DNA of 52,783 nucleotides from Pantoea rwandensis (GCF_002095475.1 NZ_MLFR01000035.1:1-52783), one strand, 5' to 3'; positions 1-10,100 are shown, counted from the first letter of the stretch. Translations and numbers: made by a program. The notes: generated by a model from the sequence alone, not told the origin.

Positions 1-1
1 G

Positions 2-241
2 CCAACAGCGGACATTGATAACATTCTATCTGCATTAACTTGTGGTGAGCAGATCAAAACCGCTTTAGTTCTTTCTGAAGTTGCCGAATCTTATACGGGG
101 CATAAAACTGCGCTTTAGTGGCTGATGAATCAGGACCGTGCTGACATAGAGGCTGTACGTGGTGATGTCAAGACCGCTGGCGATGGAATGTCCACGATCA
201 ATGACCTCTTTAACCGCTTAATTTTAAGCTCTCTGGAATGA
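2..241 (+). pseudogene. Remnant of an unrecognised protein gene with an internal stop
   Basis: An 80-codon frame enters from the left window edge and runs to a TGA at 239-241 with a single in-frame TAG at 116-118. The peptide on both sides of the TAG looks protein-like (for example ALVLSEVAES before and TINDLFNRLI after), so this is probably the 3' part of a gene inactivated by one nonsense change. I do not recognise the family. Its stop overlaps the ATG of the next small ORF in an ATGA arrangement, which suggests an old operon. Confidence 0.4.
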
Positions 242-342
242 CTCATACCGCTCATGAGCACCACTCTGTCATCTTAAATGAATCTGAGGTACCCGTTAAA
301 CCCGTGGGAATTGACAATAACTATCTGAATCAAAGCGTATAA
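238..342 (+). CDS. Small hypothetical protein (34 aa)
   Basis: A 34-codon ORF starts with an ATG that overlaps the stop of the preceding broken frame (ATGA at 238-241) and ends with TAA at 340-342. The peptide is His-rich at its N-terminus (THTAHEHHS). Only the start/stop overlap supports translation; no family is recognised and it may be a remnant belonging to the decayed upstream gene. Confidence 0.25.
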   Translation: MTHTAHEHHSVILNESEVPVKPVGIDNNYLNQSV

Positions 343-482
343 AATTTTTTGAATTAGTCTTTATGAAGTTTTAGTATGTAATGCTTGCCATCGAATTTAA
401 AGACCACCTTTAGGTTAATTTCATGTTAAGATCATGATTTAGAAGTAATAAACCTTCGCACTCACTCGTTAACTCAAAAAAT

Positions 483-662
483 GTGAGGTTGCTTACACAC
501 GAAGGACAACTTACTTCACGAGACTCATATGAAATGATGCAGCATGATGTTGTAGATATGCTCTCAAATCATCCTTTGTGGGAAAATTTTATGGGTAACA
601 ATAGAACTGGACAGCAAGTGCTTATCGAAAAATACATACTATATTGTTTCGAGGGTAATTGA
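483..662 (+). CDS. Small hypothetical protein, first gene of the DAC-like sensor cassette (up to 59 aa)
   Basis: An open frame ends with TGA at 660-662, directly abutting the ATG of the next gene (TGA|ATG, no spacer). Starting at GTG 483 it gives 59 residues; an internal ATG at 534 gives 42. The peptide (containing SYEMMQHDVVDML and QQVLIEKYILYCFEG) looks like a folded, amphipathic sequence rather than chance. The abutting junction implies translational coupling with the downstream 353-aa protein, so it is probably a third component of that cassette. No known family is recognised and the start is uncertain. Confidence 0.45.
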   Translation: MRLLTHEGQLTSRDSYEMMQHDVVDMLSNHPLWENFMGNNRTGQQVLIEKYILYCFEGN

Positions 663-1724
663 ATGGCATATTCAAAAAGTGTTTCTTTCAGAGCAGACTT
701 AACCTCTAACACGATGGATCTTATGACAGAGATAGGTCTTGAATGTAGTGTGACCTCAAGACTCATCGCTGGGATAGTATCCCAACTTGCAGCATATACT
801 GAAGAAGGTGTTCCGTTAAAACCATCAGTATTTATTTGTAATTCTATTTCAGAGTTACTACAGAGAGCAGGTGTAGGTGAACATGTTCCACTGTCCGATG
901 AGATTAATTTAGAAAATGCCGGTTCTAAAATTTTGAAGGCGGCTGCACCTCTTTGTCGAGATAACTGGCGAATATATATTGAGCGATCTTCTGCAAATCT
1001 AACGTGCAAATTTGGAGTATTCTGTGGAAGTAGTGACCCATCTTCATTGACTGTCGATGAAGCGATATTAGATGGCACTCCAGATGGTTTCCCTGTAATT
1101 AAAATATCTCAAAGCGCAATTAATAAGGTAGAAGTTAAAACGAACGCAGGAAGTGGTGTTGAGTTTCGCTTTAATAATGATGCAGACGTTACTGAACTAA
1201 ACGGTGAGGAACACATTCAAGGCTTAGCTAAATCTATTTCTTCGAACCTAGGTGAAAGTTCGGAAATGTTTTCTAGCTTTGTTGGTCGACTACTTGGATC
1301 TGCTGTAAATAATAGCCACGGGACATTAATTGCTGTTATTTCATCTGATGCAAAAGTGCTACCAACTTCACTTAACGACGCTGTGCAACTCAATCCAGTC
1401 ATCGATTTATTTGAGAAAATAACATTCCATTTGGATGAAGGAAGAACCGCCACTTCAGTAAGTCGCTTACAAGCTGCTGCTGAATTAGTATCGGGATTTA
1501 TAGGAAGCGATGGCATTACTGTTTTTAATAATGCAGGTTGTGTTTTAGGATATCGAGCTTTTATTCGTAGTGAAGAAACCACAAGTATTTCTGGAGGTGC
1601 AAGAAGTCGTGCTTATGCTTCGATGAAACAGCTTGTAGGTTCAGAACTGTCAGCTGCTTATTTTCGTTCTCAAGATGGACGAACAGACCTTCATGTTAAT
1701 AGTGAGGCTAGTACAAATGAATAA
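663..1724 (+). CDS. Putative DAC (diadenylate-cyclase-like) sensor protein, probably catalytically dead
   Basis: A 353-aa soluble protein with a good ribosome site (GAGGG) 7 nt before the ATG. The C-terminal third (about residues 220-345) has the layout of the DisA N-terminal DAC fold: a hydrophobic strand LIAVISSDAK, a helix LQAAAELVSGFI, then SDGI at 282-285 where DisA has its DGA motif, and GGARSRAYA around 312-319 where DisA has GTRHRAA. The essential His of RHR is Ser here and the Ala of DGA is Ile, so cyclase activity is unlikely. Such degenerate DAC relatives have been proposed as nucleotide sensors in bacterial conflict systems (DACNV-type). The next gene overlaps it by 8 bp, so the two proteins are probably made together. 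Assignment to the DAC fold is by motif only and moderate in confidence. Confidence 0.6.
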   Translation: MAYSKSVSFRADLTSNTMDLMTEIGLECSVTSRLIAGIVSQLAAYTEEGVPLKPSVFICNSISELLQRAGVGEHVPLSDEINLENAGSKILKAAAPLCRDNWRIYIERSSANLTCKFGVFCGSSDPSSLTVDEAILDGTPDGFPVIKISQSAINKVEVKTNAGSGVEFRFNNDADVTELNGEEHIQGLAKSISSNLGESSEMFSSFVGRLLGSAVNNSHGTLIAVISSDAKVLPTSLNDAVQLNPVIDLFEKITFHLDEGRTATSVSRLQAAAELVSGFIGSDGITVFNNAGCVLGYRAFIRSEETTSISGGARSRAYASMKQLVGSELSAAYFRSQDGRTDLHVNSEASTNE

Positions 1725-3033
1725 TTCGGTAGTCGTTTGGAGAGAACCTACAGGTTCAGTTGTACCGAAAACAGCATCAACAGCTTCGGATATTGCGGGA
1801 GTCGCTAATAATCTAAGCTCTCGTGACCAAAAACAAATTGTTACTGCATTTCAATCCGACTCTTACGAAATGATGGCTGGTTTTGTTCTTAATAAAGCAC
1901 TTTCTCAGCTCAAAAGAGCATTAGCATCACTCGGAATGGCCTTCGTTGGTGAAATGCTTGGTCGTGCAGATCTCACAGAGGACTCGGTTCCAACAGTAAG
2001 TATTTCAAATTATGAAGCAATTACTCTTGCAAGAGAATTAGGTTTAATAAATTCTACAGACGCCAAACGTTTAACTCAACACCTTGAATTATTAGCACAC
2101 TTTGATAGTCTCAATTTGGAAGACTCTGAAGCAGAGGAAATGTCTAGAGAGGAAGCTTTATCTTTCTTAAGAACCTGTGTAAATGCAGTTCTGGGAAGAG
2201 ATGGCAATATTGCGCCTGCAGAGTTTATGGACTTTCGCACTTCCTTAGAAAGCCGTACATTCAAAATATCAGATTCCGAAGTTGAGACTCTACGAGCAGC
2301 ACCGTATTTTTTCAAAAAAACCACATTGAGTATTTTACTCTCAGGAGTTAAGACTAAATCTGGAGCTCAATTTGAACATACACTGGGCAATATTGTTGTG
2401 CTTGTACCATTTTTATGGACCAGTTTGCGAGATGCTGAGAAATGGTCCATTGGCCAATCATATGCAGAAGCTGTTAACTCCGGTCATGCTCCAGCAGTTA
2501 CAGCCTTAAAAAAAGCATTAACATCGATGAAGGGGTTTGATTATGTTCCTGAATCTCTTCGCTCACAAACATTTTCTGCTGCTGCTTCTAATGTAATCAA
2601 TGTTCATACTGAAATGAATAACTTTTACAACGAGCCCGCCGCAATATCTGCACTTTCGAAGCTTGGAACAACAATCCCGTGGCCAGCATTTCCAATAAGC
2701 ATGTCTGCTATATTAGCTGTTAAGCTTGGGAATCAATACGGCGTATCAAACGCTGCACAGCCAGATGCTAATAACTTATTAGAACGCCTGACTGTTAATC
2801 AATGGGAGTATTATTTAAATGAGTGCTTGCCTGGTGATGAGCTGATTTTACAAAAACTAGCTTGGTATACTGGGCCAGGAAATCGTTGGATAAAACTGGT
2901 CGCCTCTTTTGAACTTGAATCAAAGGCCGCCAAAAATAGGAACATAGTAAAATTACTCGAGGCCAGTGCTAAAGGTGATGAAGTCGCTTTAAGAAAAATC
3001 GCTGATAATTTGTTAACAAGCATGAGAAATTAG
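1717..3033 (+). CDS. Hypothetical partner of the DAC-like sensor (438 aa)
   Basis: The chosen ATG at 1717 overlaps the last codons and stop of the upstream gene and has GTGAGG about 10 nt before it; a longer frame open from 1675 would overlap more and lacks such a site. The protein is mostly predicted helical, with Glu/Lys-rich stretches (LNLEDSEAEEMSREEALSFL near residues 133-152) and a hydrophobic segment NIVVLVPFLWTSL around residues 224-236. There is no Walker motif, nuclease signature or signal peptide that I can recognise. The overlap with the sensor gene suggests it is the effector or regulator of a two- or three-gene defence system. Its function is unknown. Confidence 0.65.
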   Translation: MNNSVVVWREPTGSVVPKTASTASDIAGVANNLSSRDQKQIVTAFQSDSYEMMAGFVLNKALSQLKRALASLGMAFVGEMLGRADLTEDSVPTVSISNYEAITLARELGLINSTDAKRLTQHLELLAHFDSLNLEDSEAEEMSREEALSFLRTCVNAVLGRDGNIAPAEFMDFRTSLESRTFKISDSEVETLRAAPYFFKKTTLSILLSGVKTKSGAQFEHTLGNIVVLVPFLWTSLRDAEKWSIGQSYAEAVNSGHAPAVTALKKALTSMKGFDYVPESLRSQTFSAAASNVINVHTEMNNFYNEPAAISALSKLGTTIPWPAFPISMSAILAVKLGNQYGVSNAAQPDANNLLERLTVNQWEYYLNECLPGDELILQKLAWYTGPGNRWIKLVASFELESKAAKNRNIVKLLEASAKGDEVALRKIADNLLTSMRN

Positions 3034-3377
3034 AATTTACCCTTAAGATAAATAGCCAACAAATCATGTAGCTTAGGTCTGTTGGCGTTATTGACTGCAT
3101 CAAAATTTTAGATGACCGTGTTATCGCTCTGGACTGTATACGCGATCCCCGCTAAGTCCAGCTTCTGTATTTCATCCGATAATTATTATGAAGGGAGGTT
3201 GAAAATACCTTTTTCAGATTCTATTAATACTGTTTTAGAAGGAAGAATCTTGAAATTGTGTGCCGATTAATGCAAACTGCGAGAACTGACTTGGCACTGC
3301 GCTGTTGTTAAACTAGCTATGTGCAATGAAAGATACAAACTTAAAAAAATAACTCACATTATGAACTAGGATAGATA
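3034..3377. other. Intergenic, no gene recognised
   Basis: About 340 AT-rich bases between the DAC-like cassette and the SLATT gene. Only very short frames are present. A ribosome-site-like AGGATAG lies just before the SLATT start. I see no convincing retron-type stem or terminator, though SLATT proteins of some systems are paired with reverse transcriptases. Confidence 0.5.
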
Positions 3378-4073
3378 ATGGAAAAAATAAGAAACGTATT
3401 TGTTTGGGTTTTCAGTCGATATCCTGAAGAACGAGAAAAAACCAGCCAGACAGAAAAATTAATAGACAGCATGAGAATAACTTCAAAGTGTAGATTTAAT
3501 GCATCAAATAGACTATCGCTTAGAAGCAAAACATCGTTTTTCATAACTACAATACTATCCCTTGGTTTAATACTCATTCCATTACTCCAAAACTCCGGTG
3601 TGAAGTTAAACTTCACGGCTAGTGTTTTAAATATGCTCCAAATATTTCTTGCTGTATCAGTCCTTATTTATTCGGTGACGATAGGAACAGCACGATATGA
3701 TTTAAGATCGAGAGAGCTTGATGAGTGTGGACAGAAAATAAAAAGATTAATACGTGACGTTAGGACATTAAATGAAAAAAACCCGGAACAAACCAAAATT
3801 GATCTAGACAAAATAAATACAGAATACAACCAGGTATTGAAAGAGTCAGAAAATCACTCTCGGTCTGATTACAAATTATCTAAGCTGGAAATGACGGGTG
3901 ACTATAATATAACTGGATTAAAAAGATTATTTTTATTGTTCACAGCCTTAGTTCAGTGCTACTTCCCATATCTTCTTCCGGCAATTTTTTTGGGGGCTGA
4001 GATTATATTCATAACAGACATGTTGTCTATAACAGAAATACTATCACCTTTTTTGAATGCGGAAATTAAATAG
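3378..4073 (+). CDS. SLATT domain membrane protein (231 aa)
   Basis: The domain plan matches the SLATT (SLOG-associating two-transmembrane) family of putative pore-forming defence effectors: an N-terminal helical region with RxTSKCRFNASNRL (about 33-46), two membrane helices (about 52-70 and 83-103), a long charged coiled coil (about 106-165) and a conserved C-terminal YNITGLKR motif before a final hydrophobic region (about 178-215). The C-terminal part suggests the SLATT_5 subgroup. In known systems a nucleotide-sensing or nucleotide-making partner (SLOG, SMODS/CD-NTase, reverse transcriptase) triggers membrane disruption. Here no such partner is adjacent: upstream is the DAC-like cassette, downstream a convergent SEC-C gene. 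A functional link with the DAC-like sensor is possible but unproven. Confidence 0.8.
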   Translation: MEKIRNVFVWVFSRYPEEREKTSQTEKLIDSMRITSKCRFNASNRLSLRSKTSFFITTILSLGLILIPLLQNSGVKLNFTASVLNMLQIFLAVSVLIYSVTIGTARYDLRSRELDECGQKIKRLIRDVRTLNEKNPEQTKIDLDKINTEYNQVLKESENHSRSDYKLSKLEMTGDYNITGLKRLFLLFTALVQCYFPYLLPAIFLGAEIIFITDMLSITEILSPFLNAEIK

Positions 4074-4405
4074 AATTAAAATGGTAAGTATCAGGAGAAA
4101 TAACCACCGGAATCCCTTCAGTTTCTTGCGCCTATGGCCAGCTCCCTGCTGTTCTCCGTATGGCAGCTTTAATAAGACATTTTTGTTCGAACTTCTGCTT
4201 TTCGCTCGTAACGTACCCTACGTCAGCCTCAGACTACTTTGTGCCAGAAGCAGCCGTTGCTAATACCTTAGCATGTCAAAGTATTGGGAACAGGTCATGC
4301 ATACTATGAATCACTAACGTCTAGTTAGTTATTATGGCACCAAAATTCTAGTTTTATTTCATTATTAGATATCAAAATCCGCATTTAATACACAATACAA
4401 AGATT
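4074..4405. other. Intergenic between convergent genes, no gene recognised
   Basis: The stretch between the SLATT gene and the convergent SEC-C gene holds a 68-codon frame (4057-4263) of Cys/Arg/Leu-rich, low-quality composition that overlaps the SLATT stop and lacks a ribosome site; I regard it as chance. The DNA at 4110-4280 is less AT-rich than its surroundings and may be a relic of an inserted element, but I could not identify it. Confidence 0.4.
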
Positions 4406-5521
4406 TTAATACAGCTCAACAATACCTCTTACATTTATAGCATTATAATGATAGCTCTCATTCTCAATCATGGAAAGGTCATAAACATGCATAATAACAC
4501 CCTGCATCATAAGTTCATTTATACGCTCTTGTTTTTCCCCTAATGATTCCCACCACATTGAAGATACAAATATATTTTCGAAAAATGTGAATATGTAATT
4601 TGTTAGCCTATCACCTAAAATATCAAGACTACAATTTTTAATGGATTCTATAAATTTCATGGCGACCTCACCATCCTCTGGCAACCATGAGAATATCATA
4701 TAACCATTATCATCTAACGCCAAAAGATTAACAGTCATGTATGCAGGCCGCTTGTCATCTAAAGATGTAATTTCTTGCAGTCCATTACCAAATATATCAA
4801 CAATCGGCCCATGAATTCCACAGGCCATAATTCTTGGGACATGTTCTAGATGTAATATCAAATGATTAAGGGCATCGAATGAATGATCTTCAATTGAGCT
4901 TTCGACTCGATTTTTTATATAATTGAGATCGGCCAAGCTTAGTTTTGCACCATTTATATTAACATTGGAAATTTTAGCCCATGCTAATTGCTCAGAAAAT
5001 GAAAATCCTCGATCAAAACCTCTCAACTCTTGCATTACTTTATAATTTGCTTCTTTAACGTAGACCTCTCTCATAAGTGGTCTATATGCCAGCATAGTGC
5101 ATTGTTTTTTTGTTTCTTTAAAAGATTCGTCTTCCACACAAGAAAAAAGCTCTTTGTCATGATATGAGCAAAAACCTGTGAAGGTAGATGCCTGATTGAT
5201 ACCTATCCTTTCTAAAGTTAATCGCCCACTGTTTCTCTCTAAACTGCTTAAACCATGCTTTAGCCCCAGAACATGCCCCTCATGAGCTATAGCCTTCAAA
5301 CTATTCCCCTTAGACAAAGTATGAGCCTTAACTATTCTAGTCTGACATTCGTGCTTGACTCCTTCGGGAACGCTACATTTGCTCACATTCGAAAATAAAC
5401 TGAGCACACCCTGGGCATCTCCACGCGACAAAGGCACTTGCTTATCACGACCTGAGTGACATTTTTTATATTTTTTCCCAGAACCACACCAACACTCTGT
5501 ATTTCTACCTATTTTACTCAT
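4406..5521 (-). CDS. SEC-C zinc-motif protein with HNH-like Cys/His region (371 aa)
   Basis: The N-terminus (residues 9-22) carries the SEC-C metal-binding pattern ECWCGSGKKYKKCHSG, as on the C-terminus of SecA, where it binds zinc. Next come C-x-x-R-I-V-K-A-H-T (about 59-68), IAHEGHV (about 78-84) and FTGFCSYHDKELF (about 114-126), an arrangement of Cys/His pairs like a treble-clef HNH nuclease core. The remaining about 240 residues are unrecognised. Proteins with this build occur as single genes in defence-rich islands. A nuclease role is inferred from the Cys/His spacing only. It stands alone with about 170 bp to the next same-strand gene upstream. Confidence 0.7.
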   Translation of the reverse strand: MSKIGRNTECWCGSGKKYKKCHSGRDKQVPLSRGDAQGVLSLFSNVSKCSVPEGVKHECQTRIVKAHTLSKGNSLKAIAHEGHVLGLKHGLSSLERNSGRLTLERIGINQASTFTGFCSYHDKELFSCVEDESFKETKKQCTMLAYRPLMREVYVKEANYKVMQELRGFDRGFSFSEQLAWAKISNVNINGAKLSLADLNYIKNRVESSIEDHSFDALNHLILHLEHVPRIMACGIHGPIVDIFGNGLQEITSLDDKRPAYMTVNLLALDDNGYMIFSWLPEDGEVAMKFIESIKNCSLDILGDRLTNYIFTFFENIFVSSMWWESLGEKQERINELMMQGVIMHVYDLSMIENESYHYNAINVRGIVELY

Positions 5522-5693
5522 TTTAAACCTCTAACACGTGACGTTTAAAAATTTTAATGCACACCTTATAAAAATATAGGTATGTTCCCATCTGACTGCG
5601 ATGGGAACAGTCCATACTTCTAACAGGTCATTCAAACTTAGTTGACTGTTATAGTCATCAACCTATTAACTTAAATGACTATAATTCACTCCT

Positions 5694-7139
5694 TCACACG
5701 AACACCACTCCGAAGCTTAGCGTCCCGTCGAAACTTTCATAGGAGCCCTTTCTATGAAGTGTTCGTACACGCCAGAAGTAAAACGATCGCATATCTTGGC
5801 CTGGCACATCGGTTAACTCTCGATAGGCTTTACCTTTAGAAACAAGAGCCGTACCGCAGTTTCCATCTAAATGCATAGGGCGAACTGGTCCCCAGCCCAC
5901 ATTCCAGTAATAAAGGTCGGCGACAACCTCATTATCTAATTTCACCTCCAATTGCCCGTTACGAGGAACGATCTCGATCAGTTCATGGCCAGGCATAGTG
6001 GGCAATAACAGTCGTCCTGGGTACAGATCATGTTGGAGGTAACCCAAACGGTCAATACCGATCGGCATAGCTAGAGGCCAAGCTCTACTCCTACTGTCCA
6101 CTACAGAGTAAAGGGTTGGCGACATCAAGACGGTCATCGTACTTAGCGGCTCTGAAGCATAGCTCTGAAGCATTTGTCCGTTACTCCAAAAGTCTTTCAA
6201 ATGCTCGGCTAAACTCTCATCCTTGATGCAACCACCTACCACCTGACTCCAGCGGACGATCGATACCTCTACACAACGCTCAGTTGACATTACGATGGGC
6301 GACGTGAAGGCTATCAGCTCGTCTCCGGGACTTTCGATTGAGGCTTGTTCAATTAGACTGCGTACAGCTGCACCTATTGCCTCGTGGTCACCATCGAAAT
6401 CAGTTACGCAGGGAAACCAAGACGGACGTCGAGGTCTGAGCAACGCAAGCGTTGGGTGTACAGGCAATGCCAGCAGAGCCATTTCTTCCGCCAATTCTGA
6501 AGGCATGCTCCATAACTCTTCGGCAACCGACAACGTGCGGAGATAGGCAGAGATCATCCGTATGGCAACCCTGGAAGAGATGTGACCAATGAACCCGTCG
6601 CCAAGTGGCCTCATAAAATGCCAAGGGTCACCCTGATAAGGAGCATCTGGATAGACATTGCTGTTTACTGACCATTCGAACGCCATCTGGCGGACGAATG
6701 GGAAGCCGCTATCATGCTCAAGGTTAACCATAGTGGTGTGAAAAATCCTTGGAATATCCGCTCCTTGAACACCTTTAAAATCCTGTGGAATAGCGAAGCT
6801 CTCAGTCACCTCTTCCAGACCGGTTATAGGGTTATCAGTCTGTAGGCCAAGGCTTTCCAGCAATAGATCAGAGAGAATGGACGGTTTAGGAATGCTTTGC
6901 GCCAATTTCTGGCTCGCCTTGTAACGATGCATCTGCACCGCTATCCAGAAGACGCAAAGTGCCTCCACCACTTCGGCCTCAAGCTTACGCGAGCTCAGAA
7001 ACCTAAGTAACGCAGCCTCCGTTGTAGCTTTCGATGCCGATTCACCCAGCCGGGTGGCAAGTTCCTGCATGGTCCACCATCTTGTAGCGGTTGATGGCCA
7101 GCCGAGTCTGGCGATTAGAATACTTAGGTCATCCATCAT
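5694..7139 (-). CDS. Hypothetical partner of the STAND NTPase (481 aa)
   Basis: The ATG overlaps the stop of the upstream STAND gene (AATGATG around 7136-7139), so the two are translationally coupled. The N-terminal about 90 residues look like a short HEAT/ARM-type helical region (LARLGWPSTATRWWTMQELATRL); the rest is mixed, rich in Trp and Pro, with a C-terminal half predicted to be mainly beta. No catalytic motif is recognised. It is likely a specificity, regulatory or effector subunit of the system. The DNA is more GC-rich than the flanking island genes, as in the two genes upstream, consistent with the three having arrived together. Confidence 0.65.
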   Translation of the reverse strand: MMDDLSILIARLGWPSTATRWWTMQELATRLGESASKATTEAALLRFLSSRKLEAEVVEALCVFWIAVQMHRYKASQKLAQSIPKPSILSDLLLESLGLQTDNPITGLEEVTESFAIPQDFKGVQGADIPRIFHTTMVNLEHDSGFPFVRQMAFEWSVNSNVYPDAPYQGDPWHFMRPLGDGFIGHISSRVAIRMISAYLRTLSVAEELWSMPSELAEEMALLALPVHPTLALLRPRRPSWFPCVTDFDGDHEAIGAAVRSLIEQASIESPGDELIAFTSPIVMSTERCVEVSIVRWSQVVGGCIKDESLAEHLKDFWSNGQMLQSYASEPLSTMTVLMSPTLYSVVDSRSRAWPLAMPIGIDRLGYLQHDLYPGRLLLPTMPGHELIEIVPRNGQLEVKLDNEVVADLYYWNVGWGPVRPMHLDGNCGTALVSKGKAYRELTDVPGQDMRSFYFWRVRTLHRKGSYESFDGTLSFGVVFV

Positions 7140-10100
7140 TTTCCCATTGTCATCGAAGCATCAAGTTCTTTCGCCCAACGAGGGCGTTCCAGAGGTAGGG
7201 TTCGGGTGTCTTCACGCACGCAGTTGACCATCATTTCGGCAAACTTCACGGCATCTTCTACACGCCCCTGTTGCACATAGAAATAGACCATCAGCTCTGT
7301 CGGCGCTACACGCTGCAGTTCGGGCTCTCCGAACCAGCTGTAGGTAGTAGCATCAACAAACTCATCGCAACGGCTCGGGAAGTGCTTCACTACCATGTCA
7401 AACCTTTTACAGGTATCCGCCTCTCTCTCCATCATTCTCATCCAACCGCCATTTCGAATCTGCGCCTGGACAAGATATTTCCACGCAGCTTTCGAGCCAC
7501 TCAACCTGCGTTTGGTCTCAAAGGCAAGGTCAGACAGCTCGAAGATGCCCTTTTGCCGCCCCTCGTCTGACTGCAGCAAACCATCCAGAACCGCGAGTAA
7601 GCGTTTGCCATGACCGGCGCGATCCCAGTGCTCATACCAGGTTCGAAGCAGTCTCTTCTTGTCGTTGTAGCTAGCTGAGAGACTTACCAGCAACTGATCA
7701 AGTTGCTCCGGGGAAAAGGTGGTAACATTGCCAGTGAACGGATTGCTGTCGTTATCGCTGCTGGATGAACTCGTACCCTGCAGCACACCAATGTCCCAGC
7801 CAGCACACTCCCTAAGAACACGCAGCCGTTCTGCAGCGCCATTCTGACCATCGCGTTCAAGCTGTATCAACGCGTCCTGAACGTCAGGATGAACTCCCGT
7901 TCGCATAAGCGCATCCAGCGGCCAGCCATCCCTGACGCCCTGTTGCACATATATCCGTAAACTGTTCTCCGCATGCGACCATTCACCTGCGTGCGTGTGT
8001 TCTTCGTATTTTACAACCAAAGCCATCGGGCTGAGTTTTGCCAGCAGGTGGTCCGCAACTTCAAGCAGGTGCCTCGTGCCTTTTCCGTCTGTGTAGTCCA
8101 GCACGTGATGGATTTGTGGCGAAAGCAGACTGAGTAGCCGCCGAGCATCATCTGGTGATGTATCTACAAGGTAGCCAATGGCATCGACCGTGTTACTCAA
8201 CGTGGGATCTTTACGGTGCCCATAGCCGGTCGTTAACTCCCAGACCTGTTTACAAAGCTCTTGAGCGCTGACGTTTAATCCATGGGCCAAAGTGATGCCA
8301 CATAACTGCAGAGGCGTCTGCAGATGCACGCTAGTTTCTTCGCGGATATCTGCATCCAGCATGACGCGTTGAGAATGGACGAAAGCTGCGGCCGCTTCAT
8401 CACTCATCCTTGTCAGCAATCCTGCCGCGTACTGAGTGCGGAAAGATGCACTGTCAAACCACTCAGATTTGCCTGCTGCTGCCAGGGTTGTCTCAGTAAG
8501 TGCCACATCGTCACGATTGAAGAGCAGGCAGCTTACAAGTCGAATGTCGCAGGCAACACGATGTAACCCAGCCCGAAAATCCTTCGCCGCTGAACTCGCA
8601 TTGTGATCCTGCCTGAAATCCCTGAACTTGACTGGTTTGAGCAGTTCGAATATTTCATGAAAGTCTACAAATTCCCTTTGCCACCAACACTCTGCAACTT
8701 GAGCAGCAATCGCAGAGAGAGCATCCAGGAAGCGGCTGATGTTCTTCCTCTCCTCGTAGCTGGGTGCTAGTACGAACTCGAAGTCGATTTGCTCCTCGGC
8801 TTTCATGCACAGGCCCAAGTGCACACCGCTGAAGAACCAATGGTGTACCAGCGTGTTCAGATCGTCTTTACGCTCGTAATAGTTCCCCTTGAGCCACTCG
8901 ACCGGAATAGGCTCATTTAGTGGCTTCGAAGTCCGCTTACAGGCCGCTTCCACCGCTGCAACAAAGGGAGTTCGCGTCAGCTTGCTGAAGTCATCGTGGT
9001 CGACGATGCTTACTCCGGCCGTTGCGGCCGCGCGAACGCAGAAGTCACTTAGAACACTCGTGTCCGAATCAGGTTGTAGCGAAACAGCCGCACCCATCAA
9101 GTCATCCAGGCAACCGTTCTCAACCAACATTCGGGCTCTTGGCATCCATACAATAGGGTTATTTTCTCTAACTAACTGGGCAAACGTCTCTGGGGTCGCC
9201 CCGATGGCACCAAGGCGTGTGAACACATCGACCAGAAACTGGAATTCGTCAGACCCCGCGTTGGTTGAATATCGATTGGAGAAGCGGCTGAGGCCTTTAA
9301 AACGACGCAGGGTCTCCTCACCGCAGGTCTCGGCTAGTACAGTTTGTCCACGTGCTTGCAAGGCTAAGCCGAGAGCGGCCACATCCAAAATATCTGTCTC
9401 GTGCCGGGATGCCATGGCTTCTTGGACGACCCCTTCATTGGCTGTCAGCGTCAGAGTAAATGACACAAGCCGGGCTATGTCGTCGCTCTGCATCTGAAAT
9501 TCGCTACCGCCAACCATCCGGGACTGCAGGTGTGCGAGCCGATATGCGTCCGCAAACGCGTTGGTCTCCAGAGCCGAAACCAGTGCTTCGGATAGCAGCG
9601 TGTCAAAGAGCGATTCTGGATAGCCTTCCTCTAAACGAAGCATGATCCAGTCACGAGTTAGCCCAGCGATGAGATTTTCAGGATTACCCAACCTTGCCTG
9701 GACCGTCCAGAGCCAGTTAACGCGAAGAGAAGGTGGCGCCTCAATTTCCAGCCAGACCGCCACCGCTGGCATCAGGTTCTTGATATGCTCGCCGTAGTCA
9801 GAGGTCGAGCGTACAAAAACCGCCAGACTCTCATGGAAGACCTTCAGACCAGCAGCCGATGAGTGCAGCAAATGTTCCACCTTCGCGACATCTGGCGGCG
9901 CAGTGCCCTGCTTAGCGGAGATCTCCAGAAAAGCGGCTTTGGGCCAAAAGAAGGGAAACGCACATACCAATCGCAGCGTGTCTTTGAGACTTGGTGGCAG
10001 CTCTTCCCACAACGATGCGTAGTAGAACTTTGCCTCTTTGGTCATGTCACCCTGTAGCCGCTCAATATTCCAGCTATCCAGGTCTCGTCCTGCGTGCTCA

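Noticed and set aside
569..1078. 169-codon minus-strand frame opposite the DAC-like gene
   Set aside because: Antiparallel shadow of a well-supported gene with ribosome site and coupling to its neighbours.
4057..4263. 68-codon plus-strand frame after the SLATT gene
   Set aside because: Overlaps the SLATT stop, no ribosome site, Cys/Arg/Leu-rich low-quality composition.
8889..9497. 202-codon plus-strand frame inside the STAND gene
   Set aside because: Opposite-strand shadow; Ser/Arg-rich, no family, inside a clear NTPase coding region.
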